From assembly GCA_027490155.1 (NCBI GenBank), contig JAIXYP010000037.1, positions 1 through 64,000 of the forward strand: 64,000 bases of DNA. The letters are read 5' to 3'. Below the pieces are notes generated by a model. It saw only the letters and a program-made list of their open reading frames with translations, did no database searches and was not told the DNA's origin. Position 1 is the first letter of the stretch. The number at the start of each line of letters is the position of its first letter. A program made the translations under genes and the position numbers. This DNA is from Cytophagaceae bacterium (GTDB taxonomy: Bacteria > Bacteroidota > Bacteroidia > Cytophagales > Flexibacteraceae). Of the stretch, positions 37,111 to 46,636 are shown piece by piece.

Positions 37111-37821
37111 CTAGCCCATGGTCACGAGTGTGCCGATTTGCTCGCCCTTGACAACATTGACCAAGTTACCTGGCTTATTCATGTCGAATACAATGATCGG
37201 CAATTTGTTCTCTTTGCAGAGGGTAAAGGCGGTCATATCCATTACATTTAGTTTTTTGGCGAACACCTCCTCAAAGCCGATGGTGGCGTAGCGAGTCGCT
37301 GTTGGGTCTTTCTCAGGGTCTGCGGTATAGATACCATCAACCCTAGTTCCCTTCAGGACAACGTCTGCCTTGATCTCGATCGCCCGGAGGCTAGCAGCTG
37401 AGTCTGTCGTGAAATAAGGATTGCCAGTGCCTGCGCCAAAGATCACAACACGGCCTTTTTCGAGGTGGCGCATTGCCCTACGTCTGATGAATCGTTCGCA
37501 GACTTGGTCTACCTGAATGGCACTCATGACGCGGGTATGTAGCCCTGCATTTTCTAGAGCACCCTGGATAGCCATGCTGTTGATAAGCGTTGCCATCATG
37601 CCCATATAGTCGCCTTGTGCCTTGTCGATGCCAGCTTCTTGGGCATCCTCGCCCCTAAAGATGTTGCCGCCACCCACAACGATGGCCACTTGCACGCCTA
37701 GGCCTACGACTTTGGCAATCTCTTCGGCGTAGCTTTTAATCATCTCGGCATCGAAGCCAAATTTTTTACTGCCTGCAAGGGCTTCGCCACTCAGTTTCAG
37801 GAGGATGCGGTTATACTTCAT
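37111..37821 (-). CDS. pyrH: UMP kinase
   Basis: PyrH phosphorylates UMP to UDP. The amino-acid kinase fold is shown by [14 protein letters not shown] at the N terminus, [27 protein letters not shown], a [19 protein letters not shown] loop and [17 protein letters not shown]. At 236 aa it is typical. It is the first gene of the pyrH-frr unit and has a promoter box at 37869-37876. Confidence 0.97.
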   Translation of the reverse strand: MKYNRILLKLSGEALAGSKKFGFDAEMIKSYAEEIAKVVGLGVQVAIVVGGGNIFRGEDAQEAGIDKAQGDYMGMMATLINSMAIQGALENAGLHTRVMSAIQVDQVCERFIRRRAMRHLEKGRVVIFGAGTGNPYFTTDSAASLRAIEIKADVVLKGTRVDGIYTADPEKDPTATRYATIGFEEVFAKKLNVMDMTAFTLCKENKLPIIVFDMNKPGNLVNVVKGEQIGTLVTMG

Positions 37822-37868
37822 GTGCGGGGGATAAGTACATTGTGCCAGCTGGCGCCTTTGGACCTAAG

Positions 37869-37876
37869 CAAAAGTA
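37869..37876 (-). promoter_or_regulatory. Promoter -7 box (TAnnTTTG) of pyrH
   Basis: TACTTTTG on the minus strand, 48 nt before the pyrH start. No TTG was found at the -33 position. Confidence 0.5.
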
Positions 37877-38181
37877 TAGCAGGTAGTTGTTTTGGTCGAG
37901 ACTTTAGCTGACCTCGCTTTTCATATCAAGCACCAGTGTTGGATGTTTGTTATGGTTGCGATAGTCATGTCAGGGAGCCTATCAAGGCATCAATCAAACC
38001 GTCTGGTAAGATATGATGTTATTGACCAACAGCTACTGCTTAGATTTGGCTTAAGGTATTCGGTTTGCCGTCTGAAGCGCCGCAAAGATATATTTTTTGG
38101 CGGATGTCTTATGGCCCAATACCAGAATCTCCCACCTTTGTGCCCACAACATTTAGCCCAATGTGGCCCTAGAAACCAACC
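37877..38181. other. Intergenic stretch between divergent pyrH and hemL
   Basis: About 300 nt without a recognised gene. A plus-strand ORF at 37892-38233 runs into hemL but has no family character and a Pro/Cys-rich tail from hemL's other frame. The hemL promoter should be here but no consensus was found. A second minus-strand TATCTTTG lies at 38083-38090. Confidence 0.4.
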
Positions 38182-39501
38182 ATGCGCACCACCACCACCA
38201 GCGAAAGTCTATTTGCCAAAGCCAAAACCCTGATCCCAGGAGGTGTCAACAGCCCTGTACGTGCCTTTAAGGCAGTGGGCGGCAACCCCGTTTTTATGGC
38301 TAGGGGGCAAGGAGCATATCTTTATGACGTCGACGGCAATGCCTATCTGGAGCTTATCAATAGTTGGGGGCCTATGCTGTTTGGCCATGCGCACCCGGCA
38401 ATTGCAGAGGCAGTTGTGTCTGCTATCCAGGACTCTCCATCGTTTGGTGCGCCGACAGCAAGGGAAGTCCGAATGGCCGAAACTTTGGTCCAGATGGTCC
38501 CTAGCCTTGAAAAGGTCCGGATGGTCAATAGTGGTACTGAGGCCACAATGGCAGCTATTCGTGTTGCACGTGGCTACACTGGACGGGACAAAATCATCAA
38601 GTTCGAAGGATGTTATCATGGACATGGCGATTCGTTCCTGATTGCAGCAGGTAGTGGTGCCATTACGCTTGGTGTTCCAGATAGTCCTGGTGTCACCAAA
38701 GGTGTTGCCAATGATACCCTTACAGCACCGTATAACGACCTAGAGGCAGTTGACCGTTTGGTGGATGCCAACCGAGGTCAGATCGCGGCCCTGATTCTAG
38801 AGCCTGTTGTCGGCAACATGGGTTTGGTTCCACCTGCTCCTGGGTTTCTTCAGGGCTTACGAGACCGTTGTACTGCCGAAGGAGTCGTCCTCATTTTTGA
38901 TGAAGTCATGACTGGTTTCAGACTGGCCAAAGGTGGTGCACAAGAGCTTTATGGCATCACACCCGATATGACAACCCTAGGCAAGATCATCGGTGGCGGG
39001 CTACCTGTAGGTGCCTATGGTGGGAAAGCAGAGATTATGGACTGCGTAGCTCCAGCCGGACCAGTCTATCAAGCAGGTACCCTGTCTGGCAATCCTGTTG
39101 CGATGGCAGCTGGCCTAGCGATGCTCCACCTTATCAAAACTACTGACGGGCTCTATGAACAGCTAGAAGCCAAAGGTGCCGCCCTCGAAACCACTTTACG
39201 TGCTAGCCTAGATAATGTTGGCCTTCCGATGACCATCAACCGCGTTGGTAGCATGATTACTCTGTTTTTTACTACCAATCAGGTCCGGAACTTTACTGAT
39301 GCCAAAACCAGTAACTTGACTGCTTTCGCAACCTACTTTCAGCAAATGTTGCATCAGGGGATTTACCTTGCTCCATCCCAATACGAGGCATTGTTTTTGA
39401 GCATGGCATTAGGGGATGAGCACATTGCCAAAATTGGAGCAGCTAGCCAAATTGCGATGGAGGCCGTCGTAAAAGCCCATCCGGAGTTACTAAAAGCATA
39501 G
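38182..39501 (+). CDS. hemL: Glutamate-1-semialdehyde 2,1-aminomutase
   Basis: HemL makes 5-aminolevulinate from glutamate-1-semialdehyde in the C5 pathway of heme synthesis. It has AKTLIPGGVNSPVRAFKAVGG at the N terminus (two overlapping short motifs), VRMVNSGTEATMAAIRVARG, the PLP-phosphate segment, IFDEVMTGFR and TLGKIIGGGLPVGAYGG with the Schiff-base lysine, then YQAGTLSGNPVAMAAGL. The 439-aa length is typical. No hemA, hemB or other heme gene is in the window. It is followed by a DedA gene 156 nt downstream. Confidence 0.96.
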   Translation: MRTTTTSESLFAKAKTLIPGGVNSPVRAFKAVGGNPVFMARGQGAYLYDVDGNAYLELINSWGPMLFGHAHPAIAEAVVSAIQDSPSFGAPTAREVRMAETLVQMVPSLEKVRMVNSGTEATMAAIRVARGYTGRDKIIKFEGCYHGHGDSFLIAAGSGAITLGVPDSPGVTKGVANDTLTAPYNDLEAVDRLVDANRGQIAALILEPVVGNMGLVPPAPGFLQGLRDRCTAEGVVLIFDEVMTGFRLAKGGAQELYGITPDMTTLGKIIGGGLPVGAYGGKAEIMDCVAPAGPVYQAGTLSGNPVAMAAGLAMLHLIKTTDGLYEQLEAKGAALETTLRASLDNVGLPMTINRVGSMITLFFTTNQVRNFTDAKTSNLTAFATYFQQMLHQGIYLAPSQYEALFLSMALGDEHIAKIGAASQIAMEAVVKAHPELLKA

Positions 39502-39657
39502 CAGGCCGTATTAACAAAAGATGACTTAGGTTCCGGATTGGCAATTGCCAATCTATCTTTGACCTTCTCGAGTCGCTTAGTCTGCCACCCTGTTCTGACC
39601 ATTCAGCACACCTGGCCCACCGAACTCATTTTATGGCAGCATTAAGCTGCCCCCTCT

Positions 39658-40320
39658 ATGACCCTATTATTGGATATTTTCGAATACATCAATCCATCAC
39701 CCGAAACCATCACAAATGGTGGCCTTGCGCTGATTACCATCATTGTGTTTGCGGAGACAGGGCTCTTTTTCTGTTTTTGGTTGCCTGGCGACTATTTGCT
39801 CTTTACAGCAGGTCTGTTGGTAGGGGTGGGGCAGATTCAGGTACCGATCTGGGTTATGCTTGCAGCCTTGTTCGGGGCTGCGGTGTCGGGCAATTATACA
39901 GGCTTTCTGATTGGGCGATACGCGGGCCAATCCCTTGAGAACCGACCAGACTCCTTTTTCTTTAAGCGACGGTACATCCAGAACACCCGTGATGTTTTCG
40001 AGAAATATGGTGGCCTAGCCCTGATCATCGGGCGCTTTTTGCCAATTGTGCGGTCTTTTGCACCCCTCTTAGCTGGAATCGTTAGGATGGGATACCGTCA
40101 ATTTTTCTTTTTTAATGTCGTAGGCGCATTGCTTTGGGTAGGTGTTTTGGCTGGCTTAGGCTTTTGGCTAGGCGACATGTATGGCGATACGATCCTGAAA
40201 TACCTGCATTACATTATTATGGGCTTCATAGCCTTCACCAGTATCACCGTCATCAACACCTACCTTAAGCTCAATAAAGAACGCAAACAGAAGCAGCTGC
40301 TAAACAAGCTGGGAGACTAG
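39658..40320 (+). CDS. DedA family membrane protein
   Basis: A polytopic membrane protein (220 aa) of the DedA/SNARE-associated family. It shows FAETGLFFCFWLPGDYLLF (the FxE(T)G...PG(D) motif), GAAVSGNYTGFLIGRYAG with the N/Y-G region, FGRFLPIVRSFAPLLAGI as the second conserved half-motif (GRF-P-R-F-x-AG), and several membrane helices. DedA proteins are lipid flippase/transporter-like and are linked to undecaprenyl-phosphate or phospholipid recycling. The start is the ATG at 39658. The gene is convergent with the DUF4421 gene, with only about 40 nt between their ends. Confidence 0.9.
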   Translation: MTLLLDIFEYINPSPETITNGGLALITIIVFAETGLFFCFWLPGDYLLFTAGLLVGVGQIQVPIWVMLAALFGAAVSGNYTGFLIGRYAGQSLENRPDSFFFKRRYIQNTRDVFEKYGGLALIIGRFLPIVRSFAPLLAGIVRMGYRQFFFFNVVGALLWVGVLAGLGFWLGDMYGDTILKYLHYIIMGFIAFTSITVINTYLKLNKERKQKQLLNKLGD

Positions 40321-40357
40321 GTCTATCTGGGTTAATTACAGCATAAGAACTGGGCGT

Positions 40358-41449
40358 CTATACAAAAGCACGTAGTACTGGCAGCTGACGCATCAGGTAG
40401 CCAAGCCTAGGTGTCCAGAACCGAAACCCTAGGGTGTAATACACTTGGCTGTAGGTTGTGTAAGCCATGAAATCGGCAGTGGTCGTTGCAAACGTCTGGG
40501 CTTCTGCATCCATCGTCAGATACCACCTAGGCCGATTATAGCCAATACAGATTCTGGTTCCCGCATCGGGGTCAAAGGTCATAACTTGGTTCCGATTCTG
40601 GACGTAGATTGCCTCTATTACATTGGCACGGATACCAAGGTTGAACTTGCCCATCACGAACCAGTGTTGACCAGCCCAGATGCCAGCCCAGCCAGGTGCT
40701 AATACAAAACTATTGACGACATACCCGCGTGCATCCTCGATGCTACTGTTATACTTGTCTCGTTTTTCCTTAGGAACCCAGCTGCTACCAACTGAAAGCG
40801 CATAGTGGTCATATCCGCCTTCTAGGTTAAAGCTATTGGCTGATTTGAGGTGTTGGCCTGCACCATTAACGATTGTGTTGTAGTCAAACTTCTGGTGATT
40901 GAAGAAGTACCCAGACTTGAGATGATATTGCCTGTAGGCCATTTCTTCACGGAAGGGTAAAGGCGTATTGCTACTGATCGCCTTTTGCAGATCGGATGCT
41001 TCTAGCAGACCTTGGTAGTCACGGTAGGATAGTCGGGTTACATACCCACCACTGATTAAGGATAGCGAAAGGTCCTGGTACTTGCTTTGGGGGGCAATGG
41101 TTGTGCTATAGTTGGTCATGCTGGTCCCCATCCCCACAAATACGGCTAAGTCATTGTAGGACAGCCCGATGCCAACACGATAGTTGTTGTTACTGCTGTA
41201 TTGAGCCGATTGTTGTTGGTCTCCAGCATTAGGCCTAAAGTCTAGGTTGAGGTTGCCTAGGCCTAAATAAGGGCTGACCATTATATAGTCCTTATAGAGT
41301 TTGTAATAGGCATTTTTAGCCTTCAAGCTGTCCTGCTTTACCTGCTTCGTACCAGATAAATCAGGGTCCTGTGCCAAGGTCGGGGGAATAGTCAGTACAA
41401 AAAAGGTGAAGGCAAGTAGGCCAACCCAAGGACCACAACTATGGGGCAT
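40358..41449 (-). CDS. DUF4421-like outer-membrane barrel protein
   Basis: The frame opens at 41569, but the ATG at 41449 (MPHSCGPWVGLLAFTFFVL ... PPTLAQ) directly begins a signal peptide and is used. The mature protein has an N-terminal Lys/Tyr-rich strand, NNNYRVGIGLSYNDLAVFVG, and many amphipathic strands ending QVYYTLGFRFW, consistent with an outer-membrane beta-barrel. The pattern suggests DUF4421, whose function is unknown. It is convergent with the DedA gene and divergent from the polyprenyl synthase gene. Confidence 0.7.
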   Translation of the reverse strand: MPHSCGPWVGLLAFTFFVLTIPPTLAQDPDLSGTKQVKQDSLKAKNAYYKLYKDYIMVSPYLGLGNLNLDFRPNAGDQQQSAQYSSNNNYRVGIGLSYNDLAVFVGMGTSMTNYSTTIAPQSKYQDLSLSLISGGYVTRLSYRDYQGLLEASDLQKAISSNTPLPFREEMAYRQYHLKSGYFFNHQKFDYNTIVNGAGQHLKSANSFNLEGGYDHYALSVGSSWVPKEKRDKYNSSIEDARGYVVNSFVLAPGWAGIWAGQHWFVMGKFNLGIRANVIEAIYVQNRNQVMTFDPDAGTRICIGYNRPRWYLTMDAEAQTFATTTADFMAYTTYSQVYYTLGFRFWTPRLGYLMRQLPVLRAFV

Positions 41450-41656
41450 GTGCGCAGGGGGACAAGACAAAAGGAATGAGCTCCACAAACTTAGTGGTTG
41501 TTTTTGGGTTATTTTGTCTGGCCATCTGACGATGTTGCTCAATATCTTGCAGCCTTTATGTAAGAGCAAGAAAAATGGAGGTTAATCATTGTCGACTTCC
41601 TGTTACCATGGTCAGCTTGTCCGAACTTGTTCCTAAAGATCATCCCGATACCAATT

Positions 41657-42679
41657 ATGTCTGCCGAGCACTTAAGTACGAAATCGCCAAAGGCTGCACC
41701 CTTGTCTGCCCTCCAATTGCTTGATAAGCTAGAAGGTACCCTCATTACCATTCAGTATGGCGAGACACCACTAGAGCTGTACGAACCAATCAGCTACCTA
41801 ATGGGCCTTGGTGGTAAACGTTTGCGGCCGGCCCTTGTGCTGCTGGCTGGACAGTTGTTTGGCCATGTGCAGGAGGATTGGCTCAGGCCTGCCCTTGCCA
41901 TAGAGGTTTTCCACAACTTCACACTGATGCATGACGACATTATGGACAAGGCACCCTTACGGCGTGGTAAACCGACCGTGCACCATCAATGGAACGATAA
42001 TGTGGCCATCCTAAGCGGAGATGTGATGTTAGTGGCAGCCTACAACTTGTTGTTGACTGTACCTGATGCCAAACTGAGGCCTGCTTTGCTTGGGTTCAAC
42101 AAGGTTGCCTCTGAGGTCTGCGAAGGCCAACAATGGGATATGAATTTTGAGCACTTAACGACCGTTACTGACCAGCAATACCTCGATATGATTAAGCTTA
42201 AGACGGCTGTCTTGCTTGGTTATAGCTGTCGCCTTGGGGCTTTATTGGCCGATGCGACATCCGAGGAGGCTGACTTGCTGGATCAGTTTGGCACTACCAT
42301 CGGCATAGGTTTTCAGCTGATGGATGACATTCTGGACGTGTACGGAGAGCAGGCCTCCTTTGGTAAACAAGTCGGTGGGGATATCGTGGCCAATAAAAAG
42401 ACCTATCTACTAATCAAAGCGTTAGAACTAGCTGAGGAGCAGGGTGGAACCAAACGGGCGCTCAATCGTGCCCTGACGACGGATATGCCCGCTGCCGAAA
42501 AGGTAGCTTTAGTCACCTCTATTTATAACGAGCTTGGTATCAAACAACTGGCAGAGGCCAAGATGCGGCAATATTATGACGAAGGGCTAGCTATGCTCGA
42601 TCAGCTCCCAACCATCAACCAAGTTGCTAAGGACCAATTAGTTGACTTCGCACTAACACTCATGCGCAGACAGCGTTAG
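41657..42679 (+). CDS. Polyprenyl diphosphate synthase
   Basis: A trans-prenyltransferase that condenses IPP with allylic diphosphates. The first aspartate-rich motif is HDDIMD (D93-D97 from the ATG at 41657), and the second is QLMDDILDVYG. Other conserved parts are GGKRLRPALVLL, LRRGKPTVHHQW and KKTYLLIKALEL. The frame starts ten residues earlier at 41627, but the ATG at 41657 (MSAEHLSTKSPK) is more usual. An aromatic residue (F) five positions before the first Asp can limit chain length, but the product (C15, C20 or longer) cannot be fixed by eye. The product could feed quinones, carotenoids or the GGGP synthase encoded 7 kb away. Confidence 0.9.
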   Translation: MSAEHLSTKSPKAAPLSALQLLDKLEGTLITIQYGETPLELYEPISYLMGLGGKRLRPALVLLAGQLFGHVQEDWLRPALAIEVFHNFTLMHDDIMDKAPLRRGKPTVHHQWNDNVAILSGDVMLVAAYNLLLTVPDAKLRPALLGFNKVASEVCEGQQWDMNFEHLTTVTDQQYLDMIKLKTAVLLGYSCRLGALLADATSEEADLLDQFGTTIGIGFQLMDDILDVYGEQASFGKQVGGDIVANKKTYLLIKALELAEEQGGTKRALNRALTTDMPAAEKVALVTSIYNELGIKQLAEAKMRQYYDEGLAMLDQLPTINQVAKDQLVDFALTLMRRQR

Positions 42680-42781
42680 TTACCAAGACATCAAGAAGAT
42701 TAGGGTCAATCACCTCTGTTAAGGAGGCGCTGCTTTAGATAAGCCCCATCGAACTGGCGATAAATGCTGATATTGCGGACC

Positions 42782-43178
42782 AAATCGTAGGGTTGGGCTG
42801 CCGCGATGGCCAATGTTGCCAGCGAGGAAAGTCCGGACAACGTAGCGCGCCCTACTACCTAACGGGTAGGCAGCTGGTGCCAAAGTGCCAGCTGACAGCA
42901 AGTGCCACAGAGAATATACCGCCGTGCCTTAAGTACGGTAAGGGTGAAAAGGCGGGGTAAGAGCCCACCGCTCGTCTGGTGACAGCGAGGCATGGTAAAC
43001 CTTAGGGGTTGCAAGATTAAACAGTTGGCGTGTACGTACCTTCGGGTGCGTCGTGAGGGTTGCGCGCCCAAGCCAACGGGTAAATCGCTAGAGCCACGGC
43101 GTGAGCCTTGGCCCAGATAAATGGTAGCCGTCACGACTAACGTGAACACAGGATCCGGCTTATAGACCCTACGATTTT
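42782..43178 (+). ncRNA. rnpB: RNase P RNA (rnpB), bacterial class A type
   Basis: The catalytic RNA of RNase P, which trims tRNA 5' leaders. Conserved elements are GAGGAAAGTCCGGAC (about 42828), ACAGAGAATATACCG, AAAGGCGGGGTAAGAGCCC and the 3' part ACAGGATCCGGCTTATAGACCC. The termini pair as P1: AAATCGTAGGGTT near 42782 with ACCCTACGATTT near 43166. A T-run at 43174-43182 follows P1 and probably ends transcription. Exact 5' end within a few nt is uncertain. Confidence 0.95.
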
Positions 43179-43182
43179 TTTT

Positions 43183-43527
43183 AATGCCGACTTCCCGTTA
43201 TCCCGATTGACCAAGAAACACCTGTTTTTTTGATCGATAGAGCTTAATGTGGTTCTATCAGGTATCCTTAAACACACAGTTTACAGGTTGGCTACTCTAG
43301 TTACCTAACAGAGGTTGCCCTGACACAAGATCTTTCGGACATTGGGTTGATTCGATTTAGGGGGGGTAATTGTTGCATATTGGGGTCAGGCGGCCCATCA
43401 CTGCTTAACAAGCCGATAACATAATGCCTTGTCATCACGTTAAGTCCGCCTTGCTGCCTGCACAAAAGCAGACTGTTTGGAATTTAGGCAGTAAATTGCC
43501 CGCCTATTAAAGCTGAATACTAACCTA
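43183..43527. other. Intergenic stretch without recognised gene
   Basis: About 345 nt between rnpB and the DUF2723 gene. A short GATAGA...TCTATC inverted repeat lies near 43235 but no gene, RNA or clean promoter was found. Confidence 0.4.
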
Positions 43528-46500
43528 ATGTCCAATTACAAACTAATTAACAACGTCGTCGGCTGGCTGGTTTTTGCCATTGCCACCTTTGCCTACGTGA
43601 CGACCATGGAGCCGACCGCCAGTTTTTGGGACTGCGGCGAGTTTATTGCTGTTTCATACAAACTCATGGTGCCGCACCCCCCTGGTGCCCCTTTGTTTTT
43701 GCTGATTGGCCGACTCTTTAGCATGGTCGCTGGTAGTGATACCACCCAGGTAGCCTATTGGGTCAATATGGTTTCGGCCCTTAGCAGCAGCTTTACGGTC
43801 TTATTCCTTTTCTGGACAATCACAATGCTGGCCCGTAAGATGGTCCAGAACAAAGAAGGCGAACCCCTCAGTGCTACCCAGACCCTTGCAGTAATGTCAG
43901 CTGGTATTGTTGGTGGGCTGTCTTATACCTTCAGTGACAGTGCTTGGTTCTCAGCTGTGGAGGCCGAGGTTTATGCCATGTCATCCTTGTTCACGGCCTT
44001 GGTCGTCTGGGCAATGTTGCGCTGGGAAACCATTGCTGATAAACCACATGCGGATCGTTGGTTGGTCCTGATCGCCTATTTCACTGGTCTGTCCATTGGG
44101 GTTCACTTGCTGAACTTGGTCACTTTGCCCGCCCTGGCCCTTATCTATTACTTTAAACGATATCCTAGCACTACTTTCAAAGGTGCAGCGATTGCCTTTG
44201 GCGTTGGTGTAGTGATGCTCGTGACGATCATGTCAGGCGTGATCACTGGTTTGCCATCTGTGGCATCCAGCTTCGAGATCTTGTTTGTCAAAACCTTCCA
44301 TTTGGGTTACAATACTGGTGTCATCTTTTTCGCTATTGTCATCGTGGTTGGCTTGATCTACGGTATCGTCCGGACTCAGCAAGTTGGCCAAGTGATCCCT
44401 AACTTGGTGCTGGTATCATTTGCCTTTATCTTGATCGGGTACGCATCATACGGCATCATATTGGTCCGGAGCAATTTTGACCCGCCCATTAACGAAAACA
44501 CGCCCAAGGATGCAATGAGCTTCGTTTCATACCTCAAGCGTGAGCAATATGGCGATCGTCCTTTGCTCTTTGGGCCACAGTATAACGCTCAACCAAAAGG
44601 TGTAAAGAAGGGTGATCCTGTTTACTACAAGAAGAACGGCAGTTACGAAATCGTGACCTATAAACAGGATTACGAATATGAAAGCCGTGATAAAGTCTTT
44701 TTGCCTCGCCTTTACAGCACACAAGCTAACCACAAGGCTGCCTACAAACGCTGGGTCAAGCTACCAACTGACCCAACCCGCAAGCCCAGTTTTGGCTCCA
44801 ATTTGGCTTACTTGTTTAAGTACCAGATAGGACACATGTACTGGCGCTATTTCATGTGGAATTTTGCTGGGCGTGAGTCTGACATCCAAGACGCTGATTG
44901 GGTATCGCCTTTCAGTTCAACGGCCGACTTGCCGTCCACCCTCGCCACCAATAAGGGGCGCAACAACTTCTACTTCCTACCGTTGATTTTGGGTTTTGCA
45001 GGTCTTTTCTTCCAGATCATGCGCAACGGACGTAATGCCCTAGTGGTTGGTATGTTGTTTTTCTTCACTGGTATCGCCATCGTGCTATACCTCAACCAAC
45101 CACCCATCGAGCCACGAGAGCGTGACTATACTTTTGCTGGGTCGTTTTATGCCTTCAGCATCTGGATTGGTTTGGGTGTTTTGCTGATCATTGATTTGCT
45201 ACGCAAGTTTGTAGGTTATGGCCCTGCGACTGCCATTGCGTTGTTGCTGAGCCTATCAGCACCAGCTATTCAGGCAGCCCAAGGTTGGGATGACCATGAT
45301 AGGTCGCAACGCTACCACTCTGTTGACTCGGCCAAAAACCTATTGAACTCATGTGCCAAAAACGCTGTTCTATTCACCGGTGGCGACAATGATACCTTCC
45401 CACTTTGGTACGTCCAAGAGGTTGAAGGATTCAGGACTGACGTGCGGGTTTGTAACCTCAGCCTCTTAGGCACTGATTGGTATATCGGCCAGATGAAACG
45501 CAAGGCTTATGATAGCGAGCCCTTACCTATCAAGTTCGACTACGAACACTTTGTGCAGGGCCGTAACGACTACCTACCTTACTACGAAGATCCGAACTTC
45601 CGCACAGGTATCGACCTCAATGCCTACATGAACTATGTACGTACTAGCTCGCCTGTTGTCATCCAGCAAACCGAAGGTGGAGATAACGTATCCGTCCTGC
45701 CAACTAAGGTTTTCAGCCTCCGGGTTGATACCAATGCAGTTCGGTCCTTGCCTGACTTTGACAAGTATATGCGCCCAGGTGGTGTCCTGACTCCTAATAT
45801 CGTCTGGAACATTAATAAAGGCGCCTTGCTCAAGAGTGACCTTATGATGCTCGAGATCATTGCCGAAAACAACTGGAAACGACCTATCTACTTTAGCTCA
45901 ACTCTCAGCGGCAGCAATTACCTGAACCTGAAGGAGTATATGCAGCAAGAGGGCTTAGCCTATCGCCTGTTGCCAATCTACTATAAAGGTGCTACTCAGT
46001 CCATCGTCAACACAACTGTGATGTACGATCGGTTGATGAAGGACATGGCTTGGCGTAACCTTAACAAGGCTGGGCTCTATCTGGACGAAAATTACCGTCG
46101 CTTCCCACTCAATGCACGCTCTGCCTTTTACCGTTTGGCTGAGCAACTCATAGCTGAAGGAGACAACAAACGTGCCCTTGAGGTCATCAATCACTGCCTC
46201 AAGATCATGCCAGATGATCCGGTGAATTATGACTTCTACTCGCCAATGTTCGTAAGTATGTTGCTCAAGCTCGGCGAAACCAAAAAGGCTGACGAAATGG
46301 CTAAAGTCATGGCTGATCGTGCCAAAGAAGAGTTGGCCTACTACACCAAAGATGCCAACATCAAGTTTCACCAAATGGACATCCAAGGTAACCTCTACCT
46401 GATCCAGAACCTTGCGGTAGCTTATGGCCAAAATAACCGCTCTAAGGAGGCAGAGGCTTACGATGCCATTATGCGACAGTACTACCCATTTGCTCAGCAA

Positions 46501-46530
46501 GATGATGCTGGGATGATGGAGGACGAATAG
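43528..46530 (+). CDS. DUF2723 family membrane protein (protein O-mannosyltransferase-like) with C-terminal TPR-like region
   Basis: A 1000-aa protein. The N-terminal half carries about a dozen membrane helices and the DUF2723 signature: TMEPTASFWDCGEFIAVSYK near the N terminus, PHPPGAPLF, and SDSAWFSAVEAEVYAMSSL (about 144-162). The acidic residues near WDCGEF resemble the catalytic region of GT-C glycosyltransferases. After the membrane part comes a soluble domain with FTGGDNDTFPLWYVQEVEG and, near the C terminus, TPR-like helices (NKRALEVINHCLKIMPDDP). Members are common in Bacteroidota and thought to transfer sugars from lipid donors, though the substrate is unknown. The gene ends in a very strong hairpin. 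A shorter relative is at 61148. Confidence 0.9.
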   Translation: MSNYKLINNVVGWLVFAIATFAYVTTMEPTASFWDCGEFIAVSYKLMVPHPPGAPLFLLIGRLFSMVAGSDTTQVAYWVNMVSALSSSFTVLFLFWTITMLARKMVQNKEGEPLSATQTLAVMSAGIVGGLSYTFSDSAWFSAVEAEVYAMSSLFTALVVWAMLRWETIADKPHADRWLVLIAYFTGLSIGVHLLNLVTLPALALIYYFKRYPSTTFKGAAIAFGVGVVMLVTIMSGVITGLPSVASSFEILFVKTFHLGYNTGVIFFAIVIVVGLIYGIVRTQQVGQVIPNLVLVSFAFILIGYASYGIILVRSNFDPPINENTPKDAMSFVSYLKREQYGDRPLLFGPQYNAQPKGVKKGDPVYYKKNGSYEIVTYKQDYEYESRDKVFLPRLYSTQANHKAAYKRWVKLPTDPTRKPSFGSNLAYLFKYQIGHMYWRYFMWNFAGRESDIQDADWVSPFSSTADLPSTLATNKGRNNFYFLPLILGFAGLFFQIMRNGRNALVVGMLFFFTGIAIVLYLNQPPIEPRERDYTFAGSFYAFSIWIGLGVLLIIDLLRKFVGYGPATAIALLLSLSAPAIQAAQGWDDHDRSQRYHSVDSAKNLLNSCAKNAVLFTGGDNDTFPLWYVQEVEGFRTDVRVCNLSLLGTDWYIGQMKRKAYDSEPLPIKFDYEHFVQGRNDYLPYYEDPNFRTGIDLNAYMNYVRTSSPVVIQQTEGGDNVSVLPTKVFSLRVDTNAVRSLPDFDKYMRPGGVLTPNIVWNINKGALLKSDLMMLEIIAENNWKRPIYFSSTLSGSNYLNLKEYMQQEGLAYRLLPIYYKGATQSIVNTTVMYDRLMKDMAWRNLNKAGLYLDENYRRFPLNARSAFYRLAEQLIAEGDNKRALEVINHCLKIMPDDPVNYDFYSPMFVSMLLKLGETKKADEMAKVMADRAKEELAYYTKDANIKFHQMDIQGNLYLIQNLAVAYGQNNRSKEAEAYDAIMRQYYPFAQQDDAGMMEDE

Positions 46531-46551
46531 TTCAGCCGTTTACAGTAACTA

Positions 46552-46593
46552 AACAAGCCAAAGGGCCCGCATTTGCGGGCCCTTTGGCTTGTT
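46552..46593. terminator. Very long perfect hairpin terminator, DUF2723 gene
   Basis: Arms of 20 bp, AACAAGCCAAAGGGCCCGCA at 46552-46571 and its complement at 46574-46593, are separated by 2 nt (so the closing pairs open). It lies 21 nt after the stop and can also stop the convergent FemAB-like gene. Confidence 0.85.
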
Positions 46594-46636
46594 GATCGGC
46601 TAGTACAAACATGATGGCTTTACCTCAACAGAACCA

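Noticed and set aside
37892-38233. Plus-strand ORF between pyrH and hemL
   Set aside because: No start signal or family motif, and the 3' part lies inside hemL in another frame.
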